A stretch of DNA of 64,000 nt from Nostoc sp. JL33 (GTDB lineage: Bacteria; Cyanobacteriota; Cyanobacteriia; Cyanobacteriales; Nostocaceae), in NCBI RefSeq assembly GCF_017114985.1, contig NZ_JABXKP010000081.1, positions 1-64,000 of the forward strand, written 5' to 3'. The position numbers and the translations under genes are program-made. The notes beneath the pieces were generated by a model that had not been told where the DNA came from, ran no database searches, and worked only from the letters and a program-made list of their open reading frames with translations. Of the stretch, positions 18,545-27,706 are shown in pieces; the first letter of the stretch is position 1; each line of letters opens with the position of its first letter.

Positions 18545-18997
18545 TTGTTGATGTTTGACAACAGTTTTCATTTATTTGAACCACATATTATGTTGTAGGG
18601 GCACAGTCAATTTAGAGCCAGGGCGACTGGAAGTCGCGGCTACACAAACCAAGTCCACCTCCGTGGACTAATACAAAATCAAGGATTCTTAACCCACGCA
18701 GGTGGGTTTTGTCTGTGTAGATAAGCCAGCGCTGTGCGGGGGTTCCCCCCGTTGTTCGCGCAGCGTCTCCCCTTGGGAGAGGCGACTGGCGTGCGGTTTC
18801 TAACCGCCCTTTTAACCCATCAACTCAATTCATATACCTCACACATCCCAAATTGCCATCGGTATTTTGGCTTCTTGAGTCTTTTCCTAATGGGTCGAAA
18901 AGTGTATCTTCAGCAAGATATTGTCAACTTTCCCTTGTCTTTGAATGGCCACACAGTTATATCTACATAAGTAATAGCTGAAAGACTTGGAGAACAG
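18545..18997. other. Intergenic region with Nostoc-type dispersed repeats
   Basis: Contains a repeat with GCGACTGGAAGTCGCGGCTA and two small inverted pairs (GTCCACCTCCGTGGAC; ACCCACGCAGGTGGGT) around 18620-18720. After it comes the small dispersed repeat TTCGCGCAGCGTCTCCCC at 18754-18785, whose relatives occur at 36462 and 51940. No gene seen. Confidence 0.6.
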
Positions 18998-19960
18998 ATG
19001 TCAGGAACTACGTCAAATTCAGAAATGCTATACCGAGTTCTCGGCAGTACAGGAGAAAAAGTTTCTGCTATCGGATTGGGTGGTTGGCACATCGCCTTGA
19101 AGCATGTTGATGAGCAACTGGGTATCCAAATTGTGAGAACAGCCATTGACCGTGGCATCACTTTTATGGATAACAGTTGGGATTACAACGGTGGAGTCAG
19201 CGAGATTCGCATGGGAAAAGCCCTGCGTGATGGCTACCGAGACAAAGTGTTCCTGATGACGAAAATCGATGGTCGCTCTAAAAAAGCAGCAGCAAAACAG
19301 CTAGACGAATCACTCCAACGCCTGCAAGTTGATTGCATCGATCTCGTTCAGCACCACGAAATCCTTCGGCACGAAGACCCACATCGAGTTTTTCACGAAG
19401 AAGGGGCGAATGCTGCCTTAATTGAGGCACGGGAAGCTGGCAAACTTCGATATATCGGCTTCACTGGGCATAAAGACCCCTATGTTCATCTGCATATGCT
19501 GGAAGTTGCAGCCAGTAACGGGTTTAAATTTGATACAGCGCAGATGCCCCTCAATGTGATGGATGCCCACTATCGGAGCTTTGAAAAGCTGGTTGTGCCA
19601 GAACTGGTTAAACAAAACATCGGCGTTCTGGGAATGAAAAGCTTGGCAAACGGTATTATTTTACGGTCAAATACTGTAACGCCAATTGAATGTTTACACT
19701 ATGCTTTGAATCTGCCGACATCGGTTGTGATTACCGGAATTGACAGCATGGAGATTCTAGAGCAAACTTTTGAAGCAGTGCGGACGTTCCAGCCAATGAA
19801 TGACCACCAAGTGCGATCGCTCTTAGCAAAAACAGCAGAAGCGGCATCACGCGGCGAGTTTGAGCCTTTCAAAACCTCATCAATTTTTGACAGCACTGCC
19901 CAAAATCCAGATTGGCTGGGAGAGGAACCACAGCGCCTCCAACAATTGATGTCAGCGTGA
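18998..19960 (+). CDS. Aldo/keto reductase
   Basis: 320 aa. NADPH-dependent oxidoreductase with a TIM-barrel fold. Visible family pattern: FMDNSWDYNGG with the catalytic Asp and Tyr near residue 55, FLMTKIDGR with the catalytic Lys, DLVQHHEI with the active-site His, and the C-terminal nucleotide region SVVITGIDSMEILEQ. N-terminus MLYRVLGSTGEKVSAIGLGG is typical. The physiological substrate is unknown. It stands alone between repeat-rich spacers. Confidence 0.88.
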   Translation: MSGTTSNSEMLYRVLGSTGEKVSAIGLGGWHIALKHVDEQLGIQIVRTAIDRGITFMDNSWDYNGGVSEIRMGKALRDGYRDKVFLMTKIDGRSKKAAAKQLDESLQRLQVDCIDLVQHHEILRHEDPHRVFHEEGANAALIEAREAGKLRYIGFTGHKDPYVHLHMLEVAASNGFKFDTAQMPLNVMDAHYRSFEKLVVPELVKQNIGVLGMKSLANGIILRSNTVTPIECLHYALNLPTSVVITGIDSMEILEQTFEAVRTFQPMNDHQVRSLLAKTAEAASRGEFEPFKTSSIFDSTAQNPDWLGEEPQRLQQLMSA

Positions 19961-20351
19961 TCGCAAGAGCTAAGGTAGTCTACAAGATTAGCGATCAAGC
20001 CCAAGCGGTTGGACTGAAGAAAAAATTAGAGCGCAAGCTTCCCAACCGTAAAAATTCAGTTGCGATGGCGTAACCGCCTGCTGGAAGCGATCGCAAGTTA
20101 ATTAACTCAACGGCGATCGCTGACTTTTCTCTAAGCGCGATGTCTAACGACAAGCCGAAGAAGCGTCTACGCTCATGCCCAAAAGCTCTCAACTGTTTAA
20201 TTCGATCCTTGATTACCAGCAAAAGTTTTTCCTATATCAAAATAATAATCGTTTAACAACTTATGACGCCAAAACCTCTATCTAGGGAACGATATGGCTA
20301 ATAAGCTAAATGGACTATAATAGGATGCTAAATCAGATGAGATTGTATTCT
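19961..20351. other. Intergenic stretch, HIP1-rich, no gene seen
   Basis: Contains two GCGATCGC/GGCGATCGC HIP1 sites around 20090-20120 and a small dispersed repeat near 20150. It ends with the upstream in-frame ATGs of the next gene. Confidence 0.4.
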
Positions 20352-20798
20352 ATGAAACTAAATTATTTGACAAAACAGTTTTCCACCGTCAAACGCTGGA
20401 TGGCTACAACACTGTTTTGTCTGTTAGCGATCGCTTTCGTTTGGCAAGGTGCATTTTTCTCCAACACCTCAGCAATGGCTGATACTACTGCAACCTTGAT
20501 CGCATCAAAAGACGCAGGCGATCAAGTTCAAGAAAAAACCAGTAAAGATGCTGGACGAGCCAAAAACTTCATCCAAGATACGACAGATAAAGTTAAGGAA
20601 GCTGCCAAGAGCAACGCCAGTAAAGTTGATCAAGCAACAGACGATGATAGTGTTGTTGAGCGCAAAGCAAAGAAAGATGCGGCTACAATTGAGAAAAGAG
20701 CAAACGAAGATTCGGCTCGGACTCAAAAAGCAGTAGACAACACAAAGAATGTTGTTGAACGTGCTGTTGATAATATCAAGGATGCTTTTGGTAAGTAG
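20352..20798 (+). CDS. Secreted LEA-like / coiled-coil protein
   Basis: 148 aa from ATG 20352 (in-frame ATGs also at 20310, 20325 and 20337). A signal peptide with hydrophobic core TTLFCLLAIAFVWQGAFF and a probable cleavage after AMA. The mature part is lysine/aspartate/alanine-rich, with the repeated pattern K(D/E)AA...K and VKEAAKSNASKVDQAT, no Cys, no aromatic core. That resembles late-embryogenesis-abundant group 3-like or apolipoprotein-type amphipathic helices. A periplasmic stress-protective role is inference only. It is flanked by long non-coding DNA on the right. Confidence 0.65.
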   Translation: MKLNYLTKQFSTVKRWMATTLFCLLAIAFVWQGAFFSNTSAMADTTATLIASKDAGDQVQEKTSKDAGRAKNFIQDTTDKVKEAAKSNASKVDQATDDDSVVERKAKKDAATIEKRANEDSARTQKAVDNTKNVVERAVDNIKDAFGK

Positions 20799-22296
20799 AT
20801 AGACATAGAAGTGAAAAGGAGGTAGGCACAGTTGATCAATTGTGCCTACTGAAGGACTTCCGGCAACGCAAAATTAATTTCTGGAGATGTCTCTTGCTGA
20901 CACCAGAAAATTTCCTTTTGGTCAATAAACAGTAGGGTTAACTACGCTTCCATATTAAAGTTAGCCGATCCGCGATAGGTAGAACGGTGATGTCAAGTCG
21001 CTTCTCGAAATTAGGACTTACGCACTGTACAAATGCATCGTGATCCCAATTAACGATCTTCAGGAAGTTTTCAGGCTTTTCTTAATTATCCTGCGATGCC
21101 TACGGCGGTAAACTACGTAAATAGATTATGCTGTGCCCTTACGAAAGATATGGTTTTTAACCTTGACTCATATTTGGTATTTCTTGTCAATGCGTAAGTC
21201 TTAGAAATTAAAAATTATTAATTAAAAATTGCAATCCGCTCCAGTATGAGCTAACGCTGCCCTATCAGTGCTTGCTCTGAACCCAAAATTAATTAAAAAT
21301 TATTATTCTTCTTAATTTTTAATTAAAAAAAGGTCAATTGAGCAAGAAACGCCATGAACTGACCTTGTTCAGGTGGAATTTGCATACTAGCATCTGGCAA
21401 TTTTAGTATTTCCTCCCGGATTTGAGGTAAATATTTAATTGCTGGCAACAGATTTGTGAAATAACCATAAAGTTTTCTAATTGTGCAGCGAATATTTTTA
21501 CATTAACTTCATAAAGCATGAGATTTTAGTTTCCAACTATCCAAGTCACCCTGACAGCCTTTTGGCTCTACTCTATCAGTAAAATACTCAGAAATTTTAC
21601 ATAAAGGGAACCATAAAATTTACTAATAAGTTTAAGAATATTAATTTACTAAATAAATAAATAAGTAGTTTTACATACATATTTATCCCTGCCAGATGAA
21701 CTAAGTAAATAGGCGATAATAAATCAAAGTATGTTAAGTAATCTAAAAAAATAAGTTGGCTCGTAGTGTACCCCTTTGGGGATCTTGCTACGCATAGCCT
21801 CTCGTAGAGAGGGCTTCAGTGCTGAAAGTAGGGCTAAAGCCTTTATTACAAACCTTTGATTATCGCTGAGAAAATTAGCTGGTGTTAACGAAAAAGAGAA
21901 GAAATAATTGCTAAATATTTACCAGCAATTATGCTGAACCGTATTGAGTTATAGATAAAATATTTAACTTGATTTTCTACTAGCTTAAAATGGCAAAAGT
22001 GAGGAATATACTTAAGGAATTTCCGCAAATTCCTGCGGAAAAACTTGTTTTTCTATACGGGCTATAGAGGACAATTAAGTAACATTACTTATTGACAAAT
22101 GTGTTATAACTTTAGCTGATTGCAAGCTCATTTTGACGAATTGTTAATAGGTAACAAATTCTTCACCATTATCAATTACGAAGTTATACTTTCCACTACA
22201 AGTTAGTAACAATGTAAGAGTTTGATTATGTGGACAGCCCGACCGTGGGAAAATCAAAATACCGAAACTAGAACTTAGAGAGGAAAACCCTATAAT
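20799..22296. other. 1.5-kb intergenic region, one gene remnant
   Basis: An inverted repeat TAGGCACAGTTGATCAATTGTGCCTA lies at 20823-20848, just after the LEA-like gene. AT-rich TTAATTAAAAATT-type tracts fall around 21205-21330. A diverged repeat with a GGCTTCAGTGCTGAAAG stem lies around 21755-21860. A broken minus-strand gene is annotated separately at 21323-21519. Nothing else coding is visible. The dxs promoter should lie in the last 200 bp. Confidence 0.5.
21323..21519 (-). pseudogene. Frameshifted small gene remnant, unknown family
   Basis: Reading the minus strand from ATG 21519 gives MLYEVNVKIFAAQLENF. Near 21470 the sensible reading moves to another frame, LYGYFTNLLPAIKYLPQIRE, then LKLPDASMQIPPEQGQFMAF, and stops at 21323. 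The second frame has a stop just before its start, so neither frame alone makes the protein. The two halves together look like one roughly 65-residue protein broken by one indel. I do not recognise the family. Confidence 0.5.
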
Positions 22297-24204
22297 ATGC
22301 ATTTGAGCGAAATCACCCATCCTAATCAGTTGCACGGTTTATCTGTTCGCCAACTACAACAGATTGCCCGTCAGATTCGAGATAAGCATCTCCAAACCGT
22401 AGCAGTTAATGGTGGACACTTGGGGCCAGGGTTGGGTGTTGTGGAATTAACACTAGGACTTTACCAGACACTGGACTTAGATCGGGATAAAGTGATTTGG
22501 GATGTAGGACACCAGGCTTATCCCCACAAACTGCTTACAGGGCGCTACGATCGCTTCCACACCCTCAGACAAAAAGACGGAGTTGCGGGTTATCTCAAAC
22601 GCGGTGAAAATAAGTTTGACCACTTTGGGGCTGGACATGCTTCTACAAGTATTTCAGCCGCATTGGGCATGGCTTTAGCGCGAGACTTGAAAGGGGAAAA
22701 ATTTAAAGCCGTTGCTGTTATTGGCGATGGGGCGCTGACAGGGGGTATGGCTTTAGAAGCGATCAACCATGCCGGACACATGCCAAAAACGAACCTGTTG
22801 GTTGTTCTCAACGACAACGACATGTCTATATCTCGCAACGTGGGCGCGATTCCCCGCTATCTAAACAAAATGCGCCTCAGCCAACCGGTGCAATTTATTA
22901 AAGATAATCTTGAGGAACAGCTTAAGCAAATTCCCTTCGTTGGCGAATCCCTGTCTCCCGAACTCGGACGCATTAAAGAAGGCATGAAGCGCTTGGCTGT
23001 TCCTAAGGTAGGTGCAGTTTTTGAAGAACTCGGCTTTACCTACATTGGGCCAGTGGATGGGCATAATCTCGAAGAATTGATTGCCACCTTCCAACAGGCA
23101 CATCAGATCCCAGGCCCAGTTTTGGTACATGTAGCAACAGTCAAGGGCAAAGGCTATGAAATTGCCGAACTAGATCAAGTTGGCTACCACGCCCAAAGCC
23201 CTTTCAACGTAGCAACTGGCAAAGCCATTCCTTCCACTAAACCCAAACCCCCGGCTTATGCCAAAGTCTTTTCTCACACTCTGGTGAAACTTGCCGAACA
23301 AAACCCGAAAATCGTCGGGATTACTGCGGCTATGGCAACGGGGACAGGCTTAGATAAACTTCAAGCCAAACTGCCCAATCAATATATTGATGTCGGTATT
23401 GCCGAACAACACGCGATTACCCTAGCAGCAGGACTTGCAACTCAAGGGATGCGCCCCGTAGCGGTTATCTATTCTACCTTCCTACAACGCGCCTATGACC
23501 AGATAATTCACGATGTCTGCATCCAAAACCTGCCAGTATTCTTCTGCTTAGATCGGGCAGGAATTGTCGGTGCTGATGGCCCCACCCACCAAGGTATGTA
23601 TGACATTGCCTATCTGCGTTGCATTCCCAACATGGTAATGATGGCGCCCAAGGACGAAGCAGAACTGCAAAGCATGATCGTAACTGGTGTTAACCATACC
23701 AGTGGGCCGATCGCTATGCGCTACCCTCGTGGCAATGGCTACGGTGTCCCCCTGATGGAGGAAGGTTGGGAACCTTTGGAAATCGGCAAAGGCGAAATTC
23801 TGCGTACAGGCGATGACGTGTTAATCGTCGCCTATGGCACAATGGTCTATCCAGGAATGCAAGCTGCTGAACTTCTCAGCGAACACGGCATTGAAGCAAC
23901 TGTAATTAATGCCCGTTTCGTTAAGCCTTTAGATACCGAGTTAATTTTACCTTTAGCTAAGAAAATTGGCCGCGTCATCACCTTGGAGGAAGGCTGTGTA
24001 ATCGGTGGCTTTGGTAGTGCGATCGCGGAAGCTTTACTAGATGCAGATATTCTCGTTCCTGTCAAGCGATTCGGTGTGCCAGATGTGTTAGTAGAACATG
24101 CTGAACCCAATGAATCTAAGACAGAACTAGGTTTAACTAGTCATCAAATAGCAGAAAGAGTTTTGCAAGCTTTCTTTAAGCAGCAAGTATCTGCTGTGGT
24201 TTAG
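22297..24204 (+). CDS. dxs: 1-deoxy-D-xylulose-5-phosphate synthase
   Basis: 635 aa. Condenses pyruvate and glyceraldehyde 3-phosphate, the first step of the MEP isoprenoid pathway, using thiamine diphosphate. Motifs: VAVNGGHLGPGLGVVELTL near the N-terminus, WDVGHQAYPHKLLTGR, GHASTSISAALGMA, the ThDP motif GDGALTGGMALEAINHAG...NDNDMSIS, then YIGPVDGHNLE. The transketolase Pyr domain has DVGIAEQHAITLAAGLA with the catalytic Glu, and FLQRAYDQIIHDVC. It supplies precursors for carotenoids, chlorophyll phytyl and the phylloquinone tail (see menB at 42393). A terminator follows directly. Confidence 0.98.
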   Translation: MHLSEITHPNQLHGLSVRQLQQIARQIRDKHLQTVAVNGGHLGPGLGVVELTLGLYQTLDLDRDKVIWDVGHQAYPHKLLTGRYDRFHTLRQKDGVAGYLKRGENKFDHFGAGHASTSISAALGMALARDLKGEKFKAVAVIGDGALTGGMALEAINHAGHMPKTNLLVVLNDNDMSISRNVGAIPRYLNKMRLSQPVQFIKDNLEEQLKQIPFVGESLSPELGRIKEGMKRLAVPKVGAVFEELGFTYIGPVDGHNLEELIATFQQAHQIPGPVLVHVATVKGKGYEIAELDQVGYHAQSPFNVATGKAIPSTKPKPPAYAKVFSHTLVKLAEQNPKIVGITAAMATGTGLDKLQAKLPNQYIDVGIAEQHAITLAAGLATQGMRPVAVIYSTFLQRAYDQIIHDVCIQNLPVFFCLDRAGIVGADGPTHQGMYDIAYLRCIPNMVMMAPKDEAELQSMIVTGVNHTSGPIAMRYPRGNGYGVPLMEEGWEPLEIGKGEILRTGDDVLIVAYGTMVYPGMQAAELLSEHGIEATVINARFVKPLDTELILPLAKKIGRVITLEEGCVIGGFGSAIAEALLDADILVPVKRFGVPDVLVEHAEPNESKTELGLTSHQIAERVLQAFFKQQVSAVV

Positions 24205-24228
24205 TTCATTTATCAACAGTATTATCCA

Positions 24229-24257
24229 AAAATAACCCCTGTTCTAGGGGTTATTTT
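24229..24257 (+). terminator. Rho-independent terminator of dxs
   Basis: Stem AAAATAACCCCT/AGGGGTTATTTT with a short loop, 25 bp after the dxs stop, ending in TTTT. Confidence 0.85.
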
Positions 24258-25126
24258 CATGAGAATATTAGCGATCGCTATTCCTACTCACTCTTTCTGC
24301 TGGCATTTGCGAAGGTATTCTGCATTCCCCAGTTCAACGAAAAAAATGCTTGGATTAAATAACGAACCGCAGAGGCACGGAGAACACAGAGCGAAAGAGA
24401 GAAAGATTCTAAAAGTTGGTTTACCAAGTATTGTTAGCTTGACAGACCACTAGGCAGTTTGCCTATATGAACGCTTTCGCAACAAAACAGCACTCGCCGC
24501 AGCAGCCAACAACCCTAGCCCGGAATTAGCTTCTGGGGCACAGAGTGGGGTTTAGGCTTATTTGAGAATAACTCTTGGCTGGTAAATGGCAAGTTAGCTA
24601 AACTAGGATTTAAGCAAACATTAACATTCGGTGGTCGATTGGGAATAGCAATAGTGGCTTTTGAAAAAAGACTTTTTCATGAAACTTTGCTTCTGGTTTG
24701 ATTGAAATTTGAGTTTGAAAATTGACCCAGAAAAATTTGCTCGTCCAATAAGCACTCTGTCGCGTCAAATATGCAAAAGTGGTAAAAAACCGCACGCACA
24801 CTGAGTAAAAAGGTAAAAATCAATAAATGTACATAAATGTGTTAAGAATAAAAATTTTACTTGATAGACTAACCATCCGCGCAGCAAAATCATAAAAAGT
24901 TAGAAAGTAATTAGTCACAGCAAGAAGTAGGACTTATTGAGAAGAGACTAGTACTCTGTCAACTTTCAATTGATTGATAAGCAAGTTGGTAGTAAGGACT
25001 TTTGTCTTTATTTTTTCAGCATTAAAAAGTGCTTACTACAAACCCTCATGGTAAGCTACGAAGATCGCATTGAAGAAAAGCATAAATTAGAATAAAAATA
25101 AACTGGATTAAATTTGGAAAAATCAA
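24258..25126. other. Intergenic region with dispersed repeats
   Basis: Includes an AACGAACCGCAGAGGCACGG-type dispersed sequence at 24360-24400; relatives occur near 52581 and 57797. A repeat at 24987-25045 is annotated separately. A short open stretch reading YERFRNKTALAAAANNPSPE at about 24468-24530 has no start codon and may be a gene remnant. No intact gene seen. Confidence 0.45.
24987..25045. repeat. GTAGTAAGGACTT inverted-repeat element, copy 1
   Basis: Ends GGTAGTAAGGACTT and AAGTGCTTACTACAAACC are imperfect inverted repeats around an AT-rich centre. The same design recurs at 26667-26728, so the two copies bracket the coiled-coil gene and mtnA. Confidence 0.75.
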
Positions 25127-25513
25127 ATGACGGTTGAGAGATGGACGGATGAAATGGTGGATGGATTGGCTTCAAGCGTCACTGAACTGCGGGAAAATCT
25201 GCGGGAAAGCGTCACTGAACTGCGGGAAAATCTGCGGGAAAGCGTTACTGAATTGCGGGAAAGCGTTACCGAGGTGCGGGAAAGCGTCACTGAACTGCGG
25301 GAAAATCTGCGGGAAAGCGTTACTGAATTGCGGGAAAGCGTTACCGAAGTGCGTGACAGTGTTGATGGTCTGAGGGTAACTGTTCAAGCTTTGTTACAAG
25401 TGGCTGCTCAAAGTCAGCGAGATATGGAATTAATGAAGCAACGACAAGAAGAAAATGATCAGAGATTTAATATTTTGTTAGAAGAAGTCCGCTATTTAAG
25501 ACAAGGTAATTAA
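25127..25513 (+). CDS. Coiled-coil protein built of 11- and 7-residue repeats
   Basis: 128 aa. Residues about 17-90 are units SVTELRENLRE (11 aa, hendecad) and SVTELRE or SVTEVRE (7 aa, heptad) in the order 11, 11, 7, 7, 11, 7, 7. All keep V and L at core positions, so a continuous parallel coiled coil is likely. The C-terminal third (VTVQALLQVAAQSQRDMELM, ending LLEEVRYLRQGN) is non-repetitive and also helical. No signal or membrane segment. The DNA repeats are 33 and 21 bp, nearly identical, so copy number probably changes by slippage. It lies 65 bp upstream of mtnA in the same direction. Function unknown. Confidence 0.8.
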   Translation: MTVERWTDEMVDGLASSVTELRENLRESVTELRENLRESVTELRESVTEVRESVTELRENLRESVTELRESVTEVRDSVDGLRVTVQALLQVAAQSQRDMELMKQRQEENDQRFNILLEEVRYLRQGN

Positions 25514-25578
25514 AGACTTGTTAGCGTTTTGATAACATACTTTATGGTATTTTAAGAAATTTATTCAGGCTTCCTTCT

Positions 25579-26640
25579 ATGACACCTTCTACAAACCAGG
25601 TTTATCCCGTTATTTGGCACAACAACTCGGTGTCACTAATTGATCAAACTCGCTTACCCAACGAATATACATTTGTAGAAATTCACCGCAGTGAAGATAT
25701 GGCGCGGGCGATTAAAACTATGATTGTGCGAGGTGCGCCGGCAATTGGTGTGGCTGCGGCGTATGGAATATATCTTGGTGCGAGAGAAATTGCCACAAGC
25801 GATCGCCACGAATTTTTGCAACACTTAGATAAAGTAGCCCAGTTGTTGCGTTCTACTCGGCCGACGGCAGTAAATTTATTTTGGGCAATTAGCCGGATGA
25901 TCAAAGCCGCCTACGAAACGCTGGGAACGGTAGAAGAGATTAAGCAAACCCTTTTCCAAACAGCCCAAGCAATTAATACTGAAGATTTACAAACTTGTCA
26001 TGCAATTGGTGACAATGGTTTGGCAGTCTTGCCCACTACCCCAGAAAAGTTGACACTGCTTACCCATTGTAATGCTGGGGCGCTAGCTACTGCTGGTTAT
26101 GGCACAGCTTTGGGTGTTGTGCGTTCTGCTTGGAGGGAAGGACGTTTAGAACGTTTATTTGCCGACGAAACCCGTCCTCGTTTACAAGGCGCAAAACTCA
26201 CCACTTGGGAATGTGTCCAAGAAGGTATTCCAGTTACATTAATTACCGATAATATGGCAGCCCATTGCATGAAACAGGGTTTGATTCATGCTGTAGTTGT
26301 GGGTGCTGATCGCATTGCTGCTAATGGTGACACTGCTAATAAAATTGGTACATATAGTGTTGCGATCGCAGCTAGAGCACATAATATCCCCTTCTTTGTC
26401 GCTGCACCCCTTTCTACCGTTGATTTTGAATTAGCCGATGGCAGCCAAATTCCCATTGAAGAACGCGAACCAACAGAAATCTATCAAGTTGGCGATACTA
26501 TTCTCACACCTGCGGGTGTAGATTTTTATAATCCAGCTTTTGATGTCACTCCAGGCGAGTTGATTACAGCGATCATTACAGAAAATGGAGCGATCGCGCC
26601 TGGGGAATTGGTGAAATTACAGTTAAAGCAATTAGTGTAA
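25579..26640 (+). CDS. mtnA: Methylthioribose-1-phosphate isomerase
   Basis: 353 aa. Isomerises 5-methylthioribose 1-phosphate to the ribulose form in the methionine salvage pathway. The family shares the eIF2B-alpha fold. Signature residues: KTMIVRGAPAIGVAAAYG with the phosphate-binding RGAPAIG, LLTHCNAGALAT with the catalytic Cys, and VVVGADRIAANGDTANKIGT with the catalytic Asp. N-terminal IWHNNSVSLIDQTRLPNEY is typical. No other salvage gene is adjacent. Confidence 0.97.
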   Translation: MTPSTNQVYPVIWHNNSVSLIDQTRLPNEYTFVEIHRSEDMARAIKTMIVRGAPAIGVAAAYGIYLGAREIATSDRHEFLQHLDKVAQLLRSTRPTAVNLFWAISRMIKAAYETLGTVEEIKQTLFQTAQAINTEDLQTCHAIGDNGLAVLPTTPEKLTLLTHCNAGALATAGYGTALGVVRSAWREGRLERLFADETRPRLQGAKLTTWECVQEGIPVTLITDNMAAHCMKQGLIHAVVVGADRIAANGDTANKIGTYSVAIAARAHNIPFFVAAPLSTVDFELADGSQIPIEEREPTEIYQVGDTILTPAGVDFYNPAFDVTPGELITAIITENGAIAPGELVKLQLKQLV

Positions 26641-26666
26641 TTGATGTTTAAATTGATAGGTAAATA

Positions 26667-26728
26667 AGTTTGTAGTAAGGACTTTAGTCCTTGATCTTCT
26701 AAGCACTAAAGTGCTTACTACAAACCTT
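26667..26728. repeat. GTAGTAAGGACTT inverted-repeat element, copy 2
   Basis: Ends TTTGTAGTAAGGACTT and AAGTGCTTACTACAAACC form an almost perfect inverted repeat, 27 bp downstream of the mtnA stop codon. It pairs with the copy at 24987. Confidence 0.8.
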
Positions 26729-26781
26729 GAATCAAAATTAGCTTGACGAACTACTAGAAGTGAACTTCTCCCTGTCTTAAA

Positions 26782-27249
26782 CTAATCCAGAACTTTTCTT
26801 CTCAGCCTTTCTAGTTCCTCATCTACATCTTCCTGATCCATGTGAGAAAGTTCGTGTGCTAGGCGAGTCTGAGGCTCTAAAGCCTCAGATTTCTCTGTTG
26901 TCTCACTTACTGCGATCGCATTTTCCCAGACATCCCATTTATCTTTCTTGTCTTCGAGGTTCTGGATTAGTGTTTTTGCATTGAGTGGAGTCGAGGTTTT
27001 TATAGGGCTACACAAAACCTTAGTGGACTGATTTTGAAAATCATAGACAACATCAAACACCTGAAATTTGCGCCAAGAGCTAGGCTTACGTGTCTCATCT
27101 ATTGGTAAAACCAAAGTTTCACCAATTCGAGGAAGCCACTTACAGCTTGAAAATTCGGCCACCATTTTGCTCGATGCATCAATACTCCAAACAATACGGA
27201 GCTTGAAATCTTGAGGGTTGGGTGTCAAGAAAGGCGCATCGTTTTTCAT
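26782..27249 (-). CDS. Hypothetical protein, charged C-terminus
   Basis: 155 aa from ATG 27249 (TTG 27264 is also in frame). The ATG lies 2 bp after the stop of the upstream small membrane protein, so the two form a tight unit. The first 80 residues look like a small beta-rich domain (RIVWSIDASSKMVAEFSSCK, LPRIGETLVLPIDE). The C-terminal 60 residues are strongly acidic and helical (DQEDVDEELERLRRKVLD). No known family recognised. Confidence 0.6.
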   Translation of the reverse strand: MKNDAPFLTPNPQDFKLRIVWSIDASSKMVAEFSSCKWLPRIGETLVLPIDETRKPSSWRKFQVFDVVYDFQNQSTKVLCSPIKTSTPLNAKTLIQNLEDKKDKWDVWENAIAVSETTEKSEALEPQTRLAHELSHMDQEDVDEELERLRRKVLD

Positions 27250-27251
27250 CG

Positions 27252-27449
27252 CTACTTGTAACAATCCTCTGATGATTTGTTTTCAGAAGAAGCTTTAGTT
27301 TCGCAGGCTAATCGCTGTGATTTTTCAGCAGCATCACCAAACGACCTTAACAGAGGCGTTTTAGCCACAAACTCATTGAGTAAAAAACCAAAAACAACAA
27401 ATATAGCCGGAACCAGCACGAACATAAACAGAAGACCCTGGCCAATCAT
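27252..27449 (-). CDS. Small single-helix membrane protein
   Basis: 65 aa. The N-terminal hydrophobic segment IGQGLLFMFVLVPAIFVVFG is followed by a soluble charged tail ending SSENKSSEDCYK. It is upstream of and nearly touching the 26782 gene. Function not recognised; the pairing suggests a membrane anchor for its neighbour. Confidence 0.5.
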   Translation of the reverse strand: MIGQGLLFMFVLVPAIFVVFGFLLNEFVAKTPLLRSFGDAAEKSQRLACETKASSENKSSEDCYK

Positions 27450-27706
27450 TTTCTTGTCGGAGGGATTGTCTTGTTCTGGAGATTTTTTTTAATCACTCAC
27501 GATTACACCACGACTAACTGCTATATCTAGTAAGCCCAAAACCAACTCGTGTCTAACTACTTCTTAAAAAATTTTCACGTTCCAAGCTCGAATATACTTT
27601 TATCTCTAAAGTTCAAGTCTTTCCCTCTCCGAGTCGGAGAGGGACAGGTTTTACTATGTAAAACCAGGGAGAGGTCTTTTTATTCGACTAATTAGCCCTA
27701 ATGAAC
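27450..27706. other. Spacer with a paired-hairpin repeat
   Basis: At 27620-27682 a CCCTCTCCGAGTCGGAGAGGG stem is followed by GGTTTTACTATGTAAAACC and a second CTCTCC block. It lies downstream of icd on the minus strand but ends in no T-tract in that direction. Confidence 0.45.

Noticed and set aside
24459..24550. Short open stretch YERFRNKTALAAAANNPSPE
   Set aside because: It has an upstream stop, no start codon and no family match; too little to call a remnant with confidence.
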